Part shown: positions 15,512 through 24,776 of the stretch, piece after piece
Layout: each line of letters starts with the position of its first letter
How positions within the stretch are numbered: the stretch's first letter is position 1
From: Streptococcus cuniculi
GTDB lineage: Bacteria; Bacillota; Bacilli; Lactobacillales; Streptococcaceae
Length of the DNA: 64,000 nucleotides
Assembly (NCBI RefSeq): GCF_004570575.1
Contig: NZ_SPPD01000012.1
Location: 1 to 64,000, forward strand
Direction: 5' to 3'
The notes under the pieces: generated by a model
What the model saw: the letters and a program-made list of their open reading frames with translations, nothing else
What the model was told of the DNA's origin: nothing
Databases searched by the model: none
Program-made: the position numbers and the translations under genes

Positions 15512-18448
15512 TTATTTAATCGTATCCCATGTCAAAAGCACATCCCCTCGACCTGTGATATTCACTAAGTGTTTAAAATTATGATTGAATTGATGAAGGA
15601 CATCTTTTAAGCTGACGTAGTTCGTCCCACTTCGAAAAAGACGGATATCTCCAATGTTTAGAACAGAACTTGGTCTGTCAGAACTGTCATAGGCATCGAT
15701 ACTGAGGCGCTTAGGCAAGGTCATAATCGACCAGCCGTCTGGATTAGTATAAGGGGAACTGGCTAATCTCACCTTATCTCCCACAATATCAATCTGGTCA
15801 TTATTAGCACCATTCCATGCCCTTATTCCGACAAAACCACCGTCATTGGTGTTCCAATTGTTCCATCTATTAGAGCCGATAACCGTCACTCCGCAGGGTT
15901 TGCCGTTGGAGGTTCCCGTCTCAAAGGAAACCCACTGATGGGGATAGCCTGTCACTTCCCGAGAGATGGAGGGGGAGTTGGTGAAAAACTTGATGTTTCC
16001 TTGAGTTAGGTTAATCTTCATAGCACCATTGGTCGCAGTTAACACCCCGCCAGCTATTTTATTGGCAGAGAGGGTCACCGCCTGCACTTGCGTAATAAAG
16101 GCAGACTTGGCAAACAACTGTCTCAGATAGGCATCATTAGCTGTCAACTTATGAAAGAAAGCTTGGTCAACCTTTAGCTTATCTGCTGTAATCGCTTCTG
16201 CACCAATTCGAGTAGCTGAAATAATACCAGACGTAATCTTTCCTGCATCCAGACTGGCTATCTTCTCACTTGCAATAACCCCATCCTGAATATAGGTGGT
16301 ACCTGTTATTTGGACGAGTTTCCCATCTATTTTGACAGTCCCATCCTTATTGAGATTGAGTTGACTCAATACCGTCCCTCTACTAGTCAAATTTCGTACT
16401 GCCCACGAACCTGCAAGGGTTGAAACCTGCGTTTGAATGGCAGTTACTGTCGCAGTGGTTGCGCGACTTGTTTCTAGATTGCCAACTCGTGTCACAATTC
16501 CATTAGCCGTTTGAACTACTTGACTGATTTGATTGGTATGATCCCCAATCGTTCGAGTATGGCCAGTGACAGTATCTTTAACTTCCTGAAAGGTGGTCAC
16601 GGTCGCATAATGTTTGAGTTTACTGTCGACATCAGTACTCGTCAACCGTTTGGTGATTTCACCTGCCTGCATTCGTATGGTTGTCTCAGCACTTGAGATA
16701 CGACCTGTCAAAGAGTCATAGTCTATTTTCGCTACCGAAGACTGAATACCATCCATTGCGACCCTCAACTCGGCCTTGGTTTGCACAATGAGACTCTGAT
16801 TTGAACTAGCCTGTAACAAGGCACTATCTGCCACCATTTTTACCCCATCCACATAGAGCTGTTCTGCCTTCAAGGCAATGGCGGACTGGTTTTGATTGAT
16901 TGAAGTAGCCTGACTATCAACCCTCCTTTTCAGGTTGGCAAAGGTTGTCTGAGAAACCTTACTTGAGACCTCACCAACCAGTTGCTGTATCTGGGTTTCT
17001 GCTTGGCTCAGTTTACCAGCCGATTCGGTTACCCGAGTGGAGAGCTGTTCCAGCCCATTAACTGTCTGCGTAATTGAGTTCTCAGCCGTACTGATTCGCT
17101 GTTTAGCTTCTGTTGCTAGGTCGGTGTTTGCCCCAGCCTTTGCCAATAAGTCACGAATTGTGCGATTATTCTCCTCTTCCTGTTGCCGCATCTGTTGTTG
17201 AAGGGCAGAAAGTTCACCATCAATCCCAGCCTTTAGTTGATCCGCATAGACCTCTCCATGACTTTGAGCCTGTTCGATGGCGTCGTCAATCGCTACTTTT
17301 CGTTTCTCAAATTCTGCTTCAATGGCTCTATTGGCATTTTCAATCGCACGATCAATAGCCACATCTTCACTCCGCTTGTTCCCATCAATGAGATTACTTG
17401 CCAAAGTGGATAAGCTACCGCTGGATGGGCTAGAGGCAACACCTGCCTGATCATCAAAGGTAATGGCACGATAACTCTTCGCCAATGGGTCATAGTCATA
17501 GGCGACGGCTTTCTTCTTCATGTCAATCTCATGTAACTTGCTTTTTAAAGTGACGGTATCGCCTAGATGAACGGATTGACCATCCAACTCAAAGGCCCCA
17601 ATGACGATGGCATCTTTCGGCTTATCAATCCCCTCCAAGCGAAATTTAGCGCTTGCCCACTCTATCAACTCCTGTCTGGTTTTCAGGTTGTTATTGGTAT
17701 AGGTCACTTCATTGATGAAAGGATACTGCGTAATCAATGGACTATCCACCGTCACCTGAAGCACGGTTTCTTCGTCTTGACTTTCCTGTTTGAAGGGTGA
17801 AGTGGCATGGATGCGAGTAATAATCTGTGAACTTTCTTTTGTTCTCTGATACTTTTTCAAATTATAGTGTGTTGAGATCACCACACCACGGTCTTGTCCT
17901 CGCTCAGCTCTAATGGAAAGAGCAAGATTGTCTCTAACAAGCTCACCTTCCCACGTACCAACAATGGAATGTTTCCCATCAAGCAAGGCGGAATAAAGCG
18001 TCTGTTCCTTATCAGCTGTGTAAGTTCTGTTCTTGACAATGTCACTGGTAAAGGAAAAATCTCCCAATGGTGACTTGCTTGCCATGACCATGCTAGATAG
18101 AGCTGTCGCACACGATACTTGTTCACACCTAAAAGGTGATACCAACCTCGTCATGATGTCATCTGAAATGTGATAAGCTATCACCTCAAGACTGGTATCG
18201 CCTTCAATGACTTTCTTTATCCGAAACAATTGGTGTCCCAATACTGGAGTTGGACTACAAATGAGGTAGTCCTCTTTAAGATTATGATACAAACCACTAT
18301 CCGTGATGGGATAAGTAAAGGTCAGGACAAAATCACCATTCAAGGTTTCTTTGACACTCGCCTGACTAGTCTCAGGGAGTGGTTGCCCATGCCATTTTGC
18401 CGTTCGAACAGTTTTGTCTAATAAAGATAACACTAAGCCCACCCCCAA
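15512..18448 (-). CDS. Tail-associated protein / tail tip (Prophage_tail endopeptidase type)
   Basis: 978 residues. The first ~340 residues have the fold-type sequence of the gp18/Prophage_tail family (LSLLDKTVRTAKWHGQPLPE onward). A long helical part follows (~350-700) with repeated AETQIQQ, AEQLYVDG and ITSGIISATRIGAE segments. The last ~150 residues are a likely receptor-binding or baseplate tip. Such proteins close the tail tube and contact the cell surface. Overlaps the Dit gene by 16 bases. Confidence 0.8.
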   Translation of the reverse strand: MGVGLVLSLLDKTVRTAKWHGQPLPETSQASVKETLNGDFVLTFTYPITDSGLYHNLKEDYLICSPTPVLGHQLFRIKKVIEGDTSLEVIAYHISDDIMTRLVSPFRCEQVSCATALSSMVMASKSPLGDFSFTSDIVKNRTYTADKEQTLYSALLDGKHSIVGTWEGELVRDNLALSIRAERGQDRGVVISTHYNLKKYQRTKESSQIITRIHATSPFKQESQDEETVLQVTVDSPLITQYPFINEVTYTNNNLKTRQELIEWASAKFRLEGIDKPKDAIVIGAFELDGQSVHLGDTVTLKSKLHEIDMKKKAVAYDYDPLAKSYRAITFDDQAGVASSPSSGSLSTLASNLIDGNKRSEDVAIDRAIENANRAIEAEFEKRKVAIDDAIEQAQSHGEVYADQLKAGIDGELSALQQQMRQQEEENNRTIRDLLAKAGANTDLATEAKQRISTAENSITQTVNGLEQLSTRVTESAGKLSQAETQIQQLVGEVSSKVSQTTFANLKRRVDSQATSINQNQSAIALKAEQLYVDGVKMVADSALLQASSNQSLIVQTKAELRVAMDGIQSSVAKIDYDSLTGRISSAETTIRMQAGEITKRLTSTDVDSKLKHYATVTTFQEVKDTVTGHTRTIGDHTNQISQVVQTANGIVTRVGNLETSRATTATVTAIQTQVSTLAGSWAVRNLTSRGTVLSQLNLNKDGTVKIDGKLVQITGTTYIQDGVIASEKIASLDAGKITSGIISATRIGAEAITADKLKVDQAFFHKLTANDAYLRQLFAKSAFITQVQAVTLSANKIAGGVLTATNGAMKINLTQGNIKFFTNSPSISREVTGYPHQWVSFETGTSNGKPCGVTVIGSNRWNNWNTNDGGFVGIRAWNGANNDQIDIVGDKVRLASSPYTNPDGWSIMTLPKRLSIDAYDSSDRPSSVLNIGDIRLFRSGTNYVSLKDVLHQFNHNFKHLVNITGRGDVLLTWDTIK

Positions 18449-19155
18449 TTCGTCTCAATCGTTAATGATGTGATACCTGGACCAAGGACCACTCCAACTA
18501 TGTCATTTCTGCCTGCATCAATAGAAATAAAATCGCCCGCCCATTTGATAAGCTGACCTCTTTGTGTCCTAAAACGTGGCTGACTTGGATTGTTGTCCAT
18601 AATGAGTGTTTCCTGTAATCGCTCCAAGCGGATGACATCATCTCCAATCGTAAAGCTCGTTTCACTACTTGAGTTGCCGCTTATGGTAATTTTTGGAAAA
18701 GCAATGGCTGAACCGTGACATCGTAATGTGCTGCTAGTTCTAAACACCTGTATGTTTGTCGTTTTGAACCACTTGGTCGGGTGACAAGAAAAGGTAACCT
18801 TGGTTTCATACACACCCAGCTTATCCTTCTGAACTGGAGTATGGTGAACCTTGTAGCACCAAAAGCGTATGGTCGTAAAACTAGCATTCTCAAGCCAAAA
18901 TCCCTCCTTCAAAAATAGCTTCAAAAAGGCAAATAGCTGTTCTTCACTTGGTTTAACAAGATAGAGGGTGTAGCTCAGTTCCATGACACTTCTGCGAGGA
19001 TTGGTTTGAAGAACTGCTCCTGACAAGCCTTGGTGTTCTATCAATTGTGTCTTGCTTTCACTCACTGTAACAGAAGGGCTATCTTCCACGATTACCTTAA
19101 ATGGAAAACTAGCCGTGGACACTCCACTAATGGTTAATGCATTCTGTCGAATCAT
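18433..19155 (-). CDS. Distal tail protein (Dit)
   Basis: 240 residues; length, position between tape measure and tail-tip genes, and the N-terminal SFPFKVIVEDSPSVTVSESK segment fit the siphophage Dit family that forms the hexameric ring joining tail tube to tip. ATGA overlap with the tape-measure gene. Confidence 0.75.
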   Translation of the reverse strand: MIRQNALTISGVSTASFPFKVIVEDSPSVTVSESKTQLIEHQGLSGAVLQTNPRRSVMELSYTLYLVKPSEEQLFAFLKLFLKEGFWLENASFTTIRFWCYKVHHTPVQKDKLGVYETKVTFSCHPTKWFKTTNIQVFRTSSTLRCHGSAIAFPKITISGNSSSETSFTIGDDVIRLERLQETLIMDNNPSQPRFRTQRGQLIKWAGDFISIDAGRNDIVGVVLGPGITSLTIETNWGWA

Positions 19156-22100
19156 GGTTTCACTCCTCTCAATCCTTGTTGTCGTTCTAACTCATACACT
19201 AGTTTTTCTCCAACCATCTCCGCTAGACGGTGAAGGTCTACCTCTTCTCTCACCGTATTTCCTGTAATGGTAATGTGAATGGTTGGTAGGTTACTTATCA
19301 TGGTATTTGCGATTCCTCGACCAATTGCACCAAGCGTCTGTTCATTCAAAGGCAATACTGCTTCACGTCCAGCCTCACCACCAACCATGAGACTATTGCC
19401 ATTCATCCCAAAGGCGGTTGGCTTGGTTAAAATCCCTCCTTTGGCATACCAATCAATGCCGATACTGGGAATGTTTCCCTTGAGCCAGTCTAGGGGATTT
19501 GCGGAACCACTCACTCGAAAGTGAGGAAGAGGAATATGCGGCCATCTGATTTGGAAGTTAAAGAGATTTTTAATCGCATTAATAGCTGAACTAACTGCAT
19601 CTCTTGCCCCATTAATGGCATTGCGGATGCTATTTTTGATACCATTCCAAATAGAAGATACGGTACTCGAAATACCGTTTAAAATACCAGAAATGGTAGC
19701 CTTAATATTATTCCAAGCCGAAGAAACCGTTCCACTAATTCCCGATAAAATTGAGCTAATAAAGGATTGAATACTACTCCAAATAGACGAGATAATACCC
19801 TGAATCGTAGACATAAGATTGGATATCGTCCCTCTGATTCCATTCCACGCATTGGAAATCAACTGTGAAATGGTACTTAGCACAATTGAAATGAATGATT
19901 TGATCGCCTCCCATGCCATAGATAAAACCTGCTTGATGGTTTCCCAAGCTCCTGACCAATCACCAGTTATGACCTGCATCACTGCTTTGATAATTCCTAG
20001 AACCACATTGATAGCTGTTTCGACCACTATCTTGATCATTTCCCAAGCGGTTGTGATGATGAGTTTGATATGTTCCCAACTAGCTTGAATCAATGGTCCA
20101 AGAATAGTCAGAACTGTTGTGATGACCATTGAAATGGCATTCCATACGGTATTTGCGGCATCGAGGATCAGTTGTTGATTTTCACTCCACCAAGTAGTGA
20201 GTGTTCCCCAAATGGACATGATAAAACGGGAAACTTCTTGAATGACGGTTGAGATAAAGCTGGAGATAGCTGTCCATATTTCCATGACAGCCGTCCGAAA
20301 GCCTTCGTGATGTTGCCAGAGTTGTTGAATCCCAACAACCAGTAAGGCAATAACGGCAATGATACCAAGAATAATACCAACAATCGGAGCTGCTGCAGTT
20401 AGTAAACCGACAATCGTTGTCCCCATTGCCACAGCGGCAGCTTGCAGGGCAAGAAAAACAGGGAGTAATAACCCAAAGCCAGCAACCAAAAGACCAACAA
20501 TGACCATAAACTGTTTCACAGGCTCTGATAGTCCAGAAAACCATGTCGCTACCTCTTGCAATAGCTCCGCTAGCACCTGAAGGATTGGGGCAAGCGTTGA
20601 AGCAATGGCGTCACCTATTTCTGCCATGGCCAATTTGGCACTGTTTTGTGCTGTTGTGAACTGGTCAATGGGATCAAGCGTCCCTTCATAGGTTTGAGTA
20701 ACGATACCTGCAGCTTTTTCTGCTGTTCCTGCTAGGGCTTCAAATGTTAAGGCTCCTCGTTTAATGGCATCAACCATTCGTGGGGCAGCTTTACTGCCAA
20801 ATACCTCTGATGCCAATGACAGGGCTTCTGTTTCACTGGTGGATTGTTTGATTTGTTCTACCGTTCCAGCCAAACCATCTTTCAGAGTCAAGCCATCTTT
20901 GGCATAACCTACTGCTGCTTTTGATAATGAAGAGAGAGCCGCAGATGAATCCACACCTGCTTTCTCAAACCGACCCATCAAAGTGACACCCTCATCAAAG
21001 GAAAGTCCGAGTGCTTTGATTTGTGGTGCTCCAGCTACTGCCTTGTCCATCAACTCTTGAACACCGACACCAGTTGCCTGACTGGTGTACGTAACCGTAT
21101 CTAAAACACGTGATAAGTCAGTCGCTTTAAGCCCATAGGCTTCAATCGCTTGTTTAGCAGAAATCGCAGAGCTTGTCACATCACTCCCGTTGATTTCAGA
21201 GAATTGAATCAACTGGCTCGATGCACTTTTTAAGGCATCTCCTGTTAGGCCAAATTGCGTATTCAACTCCCCTACGGCACTACCTGCAGTCTGAAAATCT
21301 GTTGGAATCTTCGTCGCAAGAGCCTTTGCGATGTCTGTCATCTCGTCAAGGGCTGATCCAGTCGCTCCAGTCTTTGTGACAATAATGTCCATTCCCTCAT
21401 CAACCTCTAAAAAGGCATCCAAGGTCTGTCCACCAAAGTCAATCAACTTCTGGGACAACTCTCCCAATTGTTCCCCAAATTCCATGAGTAGGTCAGCTTT
21501 AAGAAGGTTATTGGTTTCTGATAGGCTTTCTTGGACAGAATGAGAACTAGAAGCCATTTCCTCCATTTCATGTTGGAGATGGTTATAGGCTGTTTTTGTT
21601 TCGTTGAGTGTTTTCTCAAGTTTATTAGCTTCAACAGAGTTCTCACCATATTCATCCTTGGTAAGAGACAGTTGTTGCTCAAGATTATGAATTTGTCTTT
21701 CAAGGATTTCTGAATACGAAGTAATCTTTTTCTGCGCCAATGCCAATTTATCCGATTCACTGGCAGACGATTCTAATGCAGACTCTTGTAACTTGAAGGA
21801 ACTGTTGAGTTTCTCACTCTCTGACACCAACTGAGCTTGTTCACTTTGAAGACTATTCAGTTTTGATTGATTCGTATTAACCTGCGCTCCGTTTTCTGAG
21901 AGAGCTTTGGTCACACTTTCTAGCTTTGATTCATAACTCTTCAGGACAGTTTGTGTACTTTCCACCTCACGTTGAAAGGCACGGTACTGATCTGCACCAA
22001 TGTTTCCAGCCTTGAACTGGGCTTCAACGTGAGATTGAGCCTGGCGAAGCGTGGCTAGTTTTTCTTTGATGGTTTCAACTTGTTTAGCTAAGACTTCCTG

Positions 22101-22271
22101 CTTTTGAGTTAGGAGGGTAACATTACCTGTATCAAATTTCAAAGCCTTATCGATTTGACGTAGTTCTTTGGTGGCTTCGCTGGACGCCTTGTTCACACCC
22201 TTTAGGGCCTGTTGTAAGGGCTGGGTATCGCCACCGATTTCAATCGTAATTCCCTTGATGTTTCCGGCCAT
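19152..22271 (-). CDS. Tail tape measure protein
   Basis: 1039 residues. The start AGNIKGITIEIGGDTQPLQQ is typical of streptococcal phage tape measures. Residues 30-270 are coiled coil; ~290-560 the TP901-type conserved core; ~580-650 strongly hydrophobic (VGLLVAGFGLLLPVFLALQ); ~800-920 has repeated SSIWNGIKNSI / ISSTVSSIWNGI units. Sets tail length and is threaded into the tube. Lies downstream of the tail chaperone frameshift pair, as expected. Confidence 0.9.
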   Translation of the reverse strand: MAGNIKGITIEIGGDTQPLQQALKGVNKASSEATKELRQIDKALKFDTGNVTLLTQKQEVLAKQVETIKEKLATLRQAQSHVEAQFKAGNIGADQYRAFQREVESTQTVLKSYESKLESVTKALSENGAQVNTNQSKLNSLQSEQAQLVSESEKLNSSFKLQESALESSASESDKLALAQKKITSYSEILERQIHNLEQQLSLTKDEYGENSVEANKLEKTLNETKTAYNHLQHEMEEMASSSHSVQESLSETNNLLKADLLMEFGEQLGELSQKLIDFGGQTLDAFLEVDEGMDIIVTKTGATGSALDEMTDIAKALATKIPTDFQTAGSAVGELNTQFGLTGDALKSASSQLIQFSEINGSDVTSSAISAKQAIEAYGLKATDLSRVLDTVTYTSQATGVGVQELMDKAVAGAPQIKALGLSFDEGVTLMGRFEKAGVDSSAALSSLSKAAVGYAKDGLTLKDGLAGTVEQIKQSTSETEALSLASEVFGSKAAPRMVDAIKRGALTFEALAGTAEKAAGIVTQTYEGTLDPIDQFTTAQNSAKLAMAEIGDAIASTLAPILQVLAELLQEVATWFSGLSEPVKQFMVIVGLLVAGFGLLLPVFLALQAAAVAMGTTIVGLLTAAAPIVGIILGIIAVIALLVVGIQQLWQHHEGFRTAVMEIWTAISSFISTVIQEVSRFIMSIWGTLTTWWSENQQLILDAANTVWNAISMVITTVLTILGPLIQASWEHIKLIITTAWEMIKIVVETAINVVLGIIKAVMQVITGDWSGAWETIKQVLSMAWEAIKSFISIVLSTISQLISNAWNGIRGTISNLMSTIQGIISSIWSSIQSFISSILSGISGTVSSAWNNIKATISGILNGISSTVSSIWNGIKNSIRNAINGARDAVSSAINAIKNLFNFQIRWPHIPLPHFRVSGSANPLDWLKGNIPSIGIDWYAKGGILTKPTAFGMNGNSLMVGGEAGREAVLPLNEQTLGAIGRGIANTMISNLPTIHITITGNTVREEVDLHRLAEMVGEKLVYELERQQGLRGVKP

Positions 22272-22315
22272 AATCCCTCCTCTTTACACAGTTTGTAGCC
22301 CGTATTCAATTCCTA

Positions 22316-22528
22316 TCAAAAATGATCAAAATCTGCTTGAGTCGCTCTTCGAGTTTGTGTAGTTTCTCTAGTACGCATGTCCACATAATCCGTTTGATAG
22401 TCAAGAGCCATCCCAATGGAGATATGTTTTAAATCGTCAATGGTCAAACCTGTCTCCTTACAACAGGAAAAATAACTCTCTACTGTGAAGATTTCCTCGC
22501 TCGCTTTCTCTGAGTTATCTGCTTTTTT
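22316..22528 (-). CDS. gpT-like extension of the tail chaperone reached by -1 frameshift
   Basis: No usable start of its own. From the slippery heptamer A AAA AAG (22528-22522 on the minus strand) the -1 frame is open for ~69 codons: ADNSEKASEEIFTVESYFSC onward to RATQADFDHF. The pairing of a short chaperone with an overlapping -1 extension just before the tape measure is the conserved gpG/gpGT arrangement of siphophages, so the product would be a fusion with the upstream protein. Confidence 0.8.
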   Translation of the reverse strand, partial: KKADNSEKASEEIFTVESYFSCCKETGLTIDDLKHISIGMALDYQTDYVDMRTRETTQTRRATQADFDHF

Positions 22529-22899
22529 CTAGTTGACATCCCTTGGTTAAGCATAGACATCAAAACTGGTGCTACTTCCTGAACCGGAAATTCCTCCATC
22601 TCCATAAAGAAGTCCATGAACGGTTTGACTCGAGGGTTGGCAGATTTGGCAAAAACCCAGAAAATGCGATGGAAAAAGGTCATGTCAAAGTCAGAAAGAA
22701 TCGAAACATCAATCTGATCTGCCTTTAGCTCTTCACCCTCTTCCAACTGGTCTAGCTTATCCAATATGGCTTGGCTATTGACCATCGAAAATAAATCTTG
22801 GAAATAGTCCTTGCCAAACTGCTCCTTATAAGCAATTGGTGTATAGGCATTGGTGGCTAACTCATAGGTCGTTCCTGCGATAGTCATACTTTCTCTCAT
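22480..22899 (-). CDS. Tail assembly chaperone (gpG-like)
   Basis: 139 residues; starts MRESMTIAGTTYELATNAYT and ends in the basic tail of the zero frame (STRKKQITQRKRARKSSQ). The heptamer A AAA AAG occurs at the R-K-K codons, 15 codons before its stop. It guides tail-tube polymerisation on the tape measure. Follows the major tail protein gene. Confidence 0.8.
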   Translation of the reverse strand: MRESMTIAGTTYELATNAYTPIAYKEQFGKDYFQDLFSMVNSQAILDKLDQLEEGEELKADQIDVSILSDFDMTFFHRIFWVFAKSANPRVKPFMDFFMEMEEFPVQEVAPVLMSMLNQGMSTRKKQITQRKRARKSSQ

Positions 22900-22910
22900 A
22901 TTCCTCTCCC

Positions 22911-23480
22911 TTATTTATGAGCTTCAAAGACAGTCTTGAACCAATTTTGTCGGACTTCATCACTGGTCTCTTCTGTGGTTCTGCGACGTACCACCTTGTC
23001 CAGTGGTCGTGGACTGGCCGTAAAAGAAAGCTCAACTTCATTGATATCCGATCCTGACTTGGTCTTTGAGCCAACCGCAGGGCGTGAAGCATAACAGTAA
23101 TAAAGGACATGTAAGGTTTCTTTCTTATCTCCCTCAAATCGGAACATCAAAGCAAAGTTTTTCTTCTCGGCATTCGCCACTTCTGAGATGGTGTTGGTGG
23201 TCGTATCCAACTGTTCTCCGAGCACACGAGTGAGAAACTCTTGCGACAGTAAAGCTACCTTGAGTGTGCCCTCATAGCCATCATTTGATTCTGAGGTGTA
23301 AAAGTTGATATTATCTGCCTTGTAAGAACCTTTGTCTCCAGTTGGTTCAAGAGTTAATTCTGCCGCACCACGCAAGGGCTCAACCGTTCCATATGTGAGA
23401 GCACCATCTGCTCCCTCATTCGTAACTTCTGCCCAATGGACATCTTGCAGTCCAAAGGTGACTTTATTCTTTTCAGCCAT
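22911..23480 (-). CDS. Major tail tube protein
   Basis: 189 residues; start AEKNKVTFGLQDVHWAEVTN is typical of the phi13-type major tail protein of Gram-positive siphophages. Order (head-tail adaptors, this gene, chaperone pair, tape measure) supports the call. Confidence 0.8.
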   Translation of the reverse strand: MAEKNKVTFGLQDVHWAEVTNEGADGALTYGTVEPLRGAAELTLEPTGDKGSYKADNINFYTSESNDGYEGTLKVALLSQEFLTRVLGEQLDTTTNTISEVANAEKKNFALMFRFEGDKKETLHVLYYCYASRPAVGSKTKSGSDINEVELSFTASPRPLDKVVRRRTTEETSDEVRQNWFKTVFEAHK

Positions 23481-23482
23481 CG

Positions 23483-23809
23483 CTATCCTCCATTTAGTAT
23501 GATGTAATAGGTAATTTGGTAGAGTTTTTCTGATGAAATATAGGTCTCTACCTTGTCAAAATAAAGTTGGTGGGTATCAAACAATGTTTCCACCGTTTCT
23601 TCTGTTGCTAAATCTTTCTTACTTGTGTAAAGCTCAATCTGAACATTTTCTTGCTTGTGATAAGCCCAGTTGTCTGCCCCAAGGTTCGCTGAATCCGTCA
23701 CCAGATACACCAGAAAGGGAGGACTGGGACTATGTCCTTCCTCAAAGTGATGATAGGCTACTGGGAGTTTGGTCTCTTTAAGGACTAAAAAGAGTTCTTG
23801 AACTTGCAT
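23483..23809 (-). CDS. Tail terminator/completion protein
   Basis: 108 residues between the HK97 gp10-like gene and the tail tube gene, the usual place of the tail terminator. LPVAYHHFEEGHSPSPPFLV is a segment common to the DUF806/DUF3168-like minor capsid proteins. Family assignment is by position and similarity only. Confidence 0.65.
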   Translation of the reverse strand: MQVQELFLVLKETKLPVAYHHFEEGHSPSPPFLVYLVTDSANLGADNWAYHKQENVQIELYTSKKDLATEETVETLFDTHQLYFDKVETYISSEKLYQITYYIILNGG

Positions 23810-23817
23810 TCGTCACC

Positions 23818-24186
23818 TCACAGTTTCTTTCCCAGTTTTTCTTCAAAAGACTGAATCGCTTGTTTCTCTACTGGTGCAATGTGCTTTTTCCCTTCAACCC
23901 GACCACCGTTTTGTTTGGCATGCCCATCTTCGAGAAGATGCGTAAGCCCCGGCGTTCGGTTGTGAATGGTCTTGGTCAAAGCTGTATTGGTGTCAGTCGT
24001 CGCCTTACTCTTCCAGCCTTTGGCATACTTGCCACGACGTTTGGGTGACGTCATCTTTAACGTTTCAACAGCGTCATCCGTCACTTCCTCAACCACCTCT
24101 CGCATGGTATCAGTGGTATTGTTGGCATATTCTTCCAACTCTTTTGTGATGATTGTGTCTAATTCATCTAGTCCAATCTTAGTCAT
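23818..24186 (-). CDS. HK97 gp10-like head-tail protein
   Basis: 122 residues with KMTSPKRRGKYAKGWKSKAT and HLLEDGHAKQNGGRVEGKKH, characteristic of the HK97 gp10 family of tail components. ATG 24186 is chosen over an earlier in-frame start because an AAGGAGGAG site precedes it; it overlaps the upstream gene by 8 bases. Confidence 0.75.
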   Translation of the reverse strand: MTKIGLDELDTIITKELEEYANNTTDTMREVVEEVTDDAVETLKMTSPKRRGKYAKGWKSKATTDTNTALTKTIHNRTPGLTHLLEDGHAKQNGGRVEGKKHIAPVEKQAIQSFEEKLGKKL

Positions 24187-24517
24187 GACTCTCCTCCTTG
24201 GTCGCAACGATATAAATCAACGTTCGTGGCACTGAGTCGCCATCTATGGAATCAATGGTATAAATTTGGTCACGAAAGGACACCCTTATGGTTAAACTGT
24301 TCAAGGCAAATACCGCCTTGTCGTAACGCAGAATAAACTGCACCTTGTTATGAACAAATTTAGTCGCACTGCCATCACTTTCTGTCAAGGCAAGCGGTCG
24401 TGCTGAGCACCATCGTTCAAATACGGAGATCCACATAGACGATTCATTGCCAATCTCATCTTGAACAATCTGACACACCTGAAAGGTTAGTCGCTCTCGT
24501 AATGGCGCAATCTTCAT
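24179..24517 (-). CDS. Head closure / head-tail adaptor (SPP1 gp16-like)
   Basis: 112 residues; start MKIAPLRERLTFQVCQIVQD is the classic opening of the SPP1-type head closure protein family. Shares its start base with the previous gene's stop. Confidence 0.75.
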   Translation of the reverse strand: MKIAPLRERLTFQVCQIVQDEIGNESSMWISVFERWCSARPLALTESDGSATKFVHNKVQFILRYDKAVFALNSLTIRVSFRDQIYTIDSIDGDSVPRTLIYIVATKEESHD

Positions 24518-24774
24518 CAGAACACATCCTTTCGTTCTGCCAAAAGAAGATGATAAAGGGTCTCCTTCAACTCCTTGTGGTTGGCAACTTCACGGTGTTC
24601 ATAAAGATAGGCAACCCCATAAAGGATTGCCGTCTTTAGAACTTCTGAATTACTCGTTTGACGAAGAATCTCTTCACAGAGTTGGTGACTGGTTTCAATC
24701 AATTGCTCAATCAAGTCATCTTCACCGTCATGTTCTACCTTGAGGTAGAGTTTTGCTTCATCTAGACTAACCAT
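24517..24774 (-). CDS. Head-tail connector (gp6-like)
   Basis: 85 residues: VSLDEAKLYLKVEHDGEDDL is the standard start of the gp6-like connector (phage_connect_1) that docks onto the portal ring. Two bases after the capsid gene. Confidence 0.8.
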   Translation of the reverse strand: MVSLDEAKLYLKVEHDGEDDLIEQLIETSHQLCEEILRQTSNSEVLKTAILYGVAYLYEHREVANHKELKETLYHLLLAERKDVF

Positions 24775-24776
24775 AT

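Noticed and set aside
20182..20544. Cys-rich 120-residue frame inside the tape measure gene
   Set aside because: It is the other-frame reading of the repeated Trp/Ile segments of the tape measure; no start signal.
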